Shown piece after piece: positions 6,357 through 7,142 of a stretch of DNA of 7,142 bases. Numbering within the stretch: position 1 is the stretch's first letter; the number at the start of each line of letters is the position of its first letter. The notes beneath the pieces were generated by a model. The model was not told where the DNA came from. It ran no database searches and worked only from the letters and a program-made list of their open reading frames with translations. Origin of the DNA: Alphaproteobacteria bacterium (GTDB lineage: Bacteria; Pseudomonadota; Alphaproteobacteria; ATCC43930; CGMCC-115725); the NCBI GenBank assembly GCA_017353855.1, contig JAFMSA010000210.1, forward strand, positions 1 to 7,142, in the 5' to 3' direction. The position numbers and the translations under genes were made by a program.

Positions 6357-7142
6357 AGCCGCTCAACTCGCTCATCATCTCCGGGCGCGAAGTGCTGCCG
6401 CTTGTCGAAGGAGGAAAGGGCATCTCGGTGTCGAACGGCGAAAGCTCGGGGGCCTGGGCGGCAGCCGGCGGTGTCGGCACGTTTTCGGGGGTCAATGCCG
6501 ACAGCTATATGGACACCGGGCAACCGATCCCGCAGATCTATCACGGGCGGACGCGACGCGAGCGGCACGAGGAGCTGGTGGCATATGCCATCGCGGGAGG
6601 TATTCAGCAGGCTCGCGTCGCCCACGAGCGGTCCAACGGCCAAGGCCGCATCCACATGAACGTCTTGTGGGAAATGGCGGCGGCCGAGCGCGTGTTGCAT
6701 GGGGTATTGGAGGGGGCGAGAGGCCTTATTCACGGCGTGACCTGCGGCGCCGGCATGCCATACAGGATCGCCGAGATCTGTAGTCGCTACGGGGTCTATT
6801 ACTATCCGATCGTGTCATCGGCGCGTGCGTTCCGGGCGTTGTGGAGGCGGGCTTACTACAAGTTCTGCGAATGGCTCGGCGGCGTCGTGTATGAGGACCC
6901 TTGGCTCGCCGGCGGCCATAACGGACTTTCGAACAGCGAGGATCCGCTGCGGCCCGAGCCGCCCTATCCGCGGGTTCGCGAGCTGCGCAGCTTGATGGTT
7001 GATTTCGGTCTCGCTCGGACACCGATTTTTATGGCCGGCGGCGTCTGGTACCTCCGGGAGTGGGCGGACTGGATCGACAATCCGGAACTCGGCCCGGTGG
7101 CTTTTCAATTCGGAACGCGGCCGCTGCTAACCCAGGAAAGCC
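6353..7142 (+). CDS. Nitronate monooxygenase-like flavoenzyme, N-terminal part (3' end outside window)
   Basis: The frame opens at GTG 6353, inside the preceding stop (GTGA overlap), and stays open for 263 codons to the window edge. It resembles the FMN-dependent nitronate monooxygenase / 2-nitropropane dioxygenase-like TIM-barrel family. Features are a glycine-rich N-terminal stretch (GGKGISVSNGESSGAWAAAG), MNVLWE (Asn103), GVTCGAGMP, YYPIVSSARAF, GGHNG with His189 at the position of the family's active-site histidine, the phosphate-binding AGGVW (Gly229-Gly230) and FQFGTRPLLTQES (from about 252). The GKG and SNGES wording is not that of classical nitronate monooxygenases but of a longer alphaproteobacterial subgroup that I recall as roughly 450-480 residues, with extra C-terminal sequence. 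The substrate is therefore uncertain. No Shine-Dalgarno is seen, and stop-start coupling to the phosphodiesterase gene is the likely translation route. An in-frame stop at 6305-6307 rules out a much longer N-terminus. Confidence 0.82.
   Translation, partial: MKPLNSLIISGREVLPLVEGGKGISVSNGESSGAWAAAGGVGTFSGVNADSYMDTGQPIPQIYHGRTRRERHEELVAYAIAGGIQQARVAHERSNGQGRIHMNVLWEMAAAERVLHGVLEGARGLIHGVTCGAGMPYRIAEICSRYGVYYYPIVSSARAFRALWRRAYYKFCEWLGGVVYEDPWLAGGHNGLSNSEDPLRPEPPYPRVRELRSLMVDFGLARTPIFMAGGVWYLREWADWIDNPELGPVAFQFGTRPLLTQES

Noticed and set aside
1..7142. Search for mobile elements, CRISPR repeats, tRNA or rRNA genes, toxin-antitoxin or defence genes
   Set aside because: None was seen on either strand by eye. 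The window is filled by seven recognisable chromosomal genes with short spacers.

Overview
This window is a GC-rich, all-plus-strand stretch of bacterial chromosome carrying the translation and RNA-processing cluster infB-rbfA-truB-rpsO-pnp, followed by two metabolic genes. The protein sequences read as alphaproteobacterial. The best guess is a Rhodospirillales-like or neighbouring lineage, judged from the PNPase and RbfA wording and the Rhodospirillales-type nitronate monooxygenase-like protein at the right edge. This placement rests on recognition by eye, not on a search.

Layout: 1-1508 is the GTPase-to-C-terminus part of infB, whose 5' end lies outside the window. Then come rbfA (1563-2021), truB (2011-2925, overlapping rbfA by 11 nt) and rpsO (2938-3207, with a Shine-Dalgarno overlapping the truB stop). 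A 164-nt non-coding spacer (3208-3371) holds a strong hairpin, followed by pnp (3372-5516). A second strong hairpin sits directly behind the pnp stop. A glycerophosphodiester phosphodiesterase-family gene follows at 5574-6356. A nitronate monooxygenase-like flavoenzyme gene starts on a GTG at 6353, overlapping the previous stop by 4 nt, and runs off the right edge.

The first five genes form a functional unit. IF2 drives initiation, RbfA matures the 30S subunit, TruB makes pseudouridine 55 in tRNA, S15 is a primary 30S assembly protein, and PNPase degrades mRNA. The last two genes are unrelated in function to this block. Their stop-start overlap suggests they are translated together, perhaps after partial termination behind pnp.

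I see no mobile element, CRISPR array, tRNA, rRNA, phage gene or defence system. All seven genes belong to known families and none looks broken. The items worth a second look are modest: RNA hairpins at the rpsO-pnp and pnp-GDPD junctions, three unusually clean inverted repeats inside coding sequence, and the coupled phosphodiesterase/flavoenzyme pair. I do not see evidence for a previously undescribed system here.
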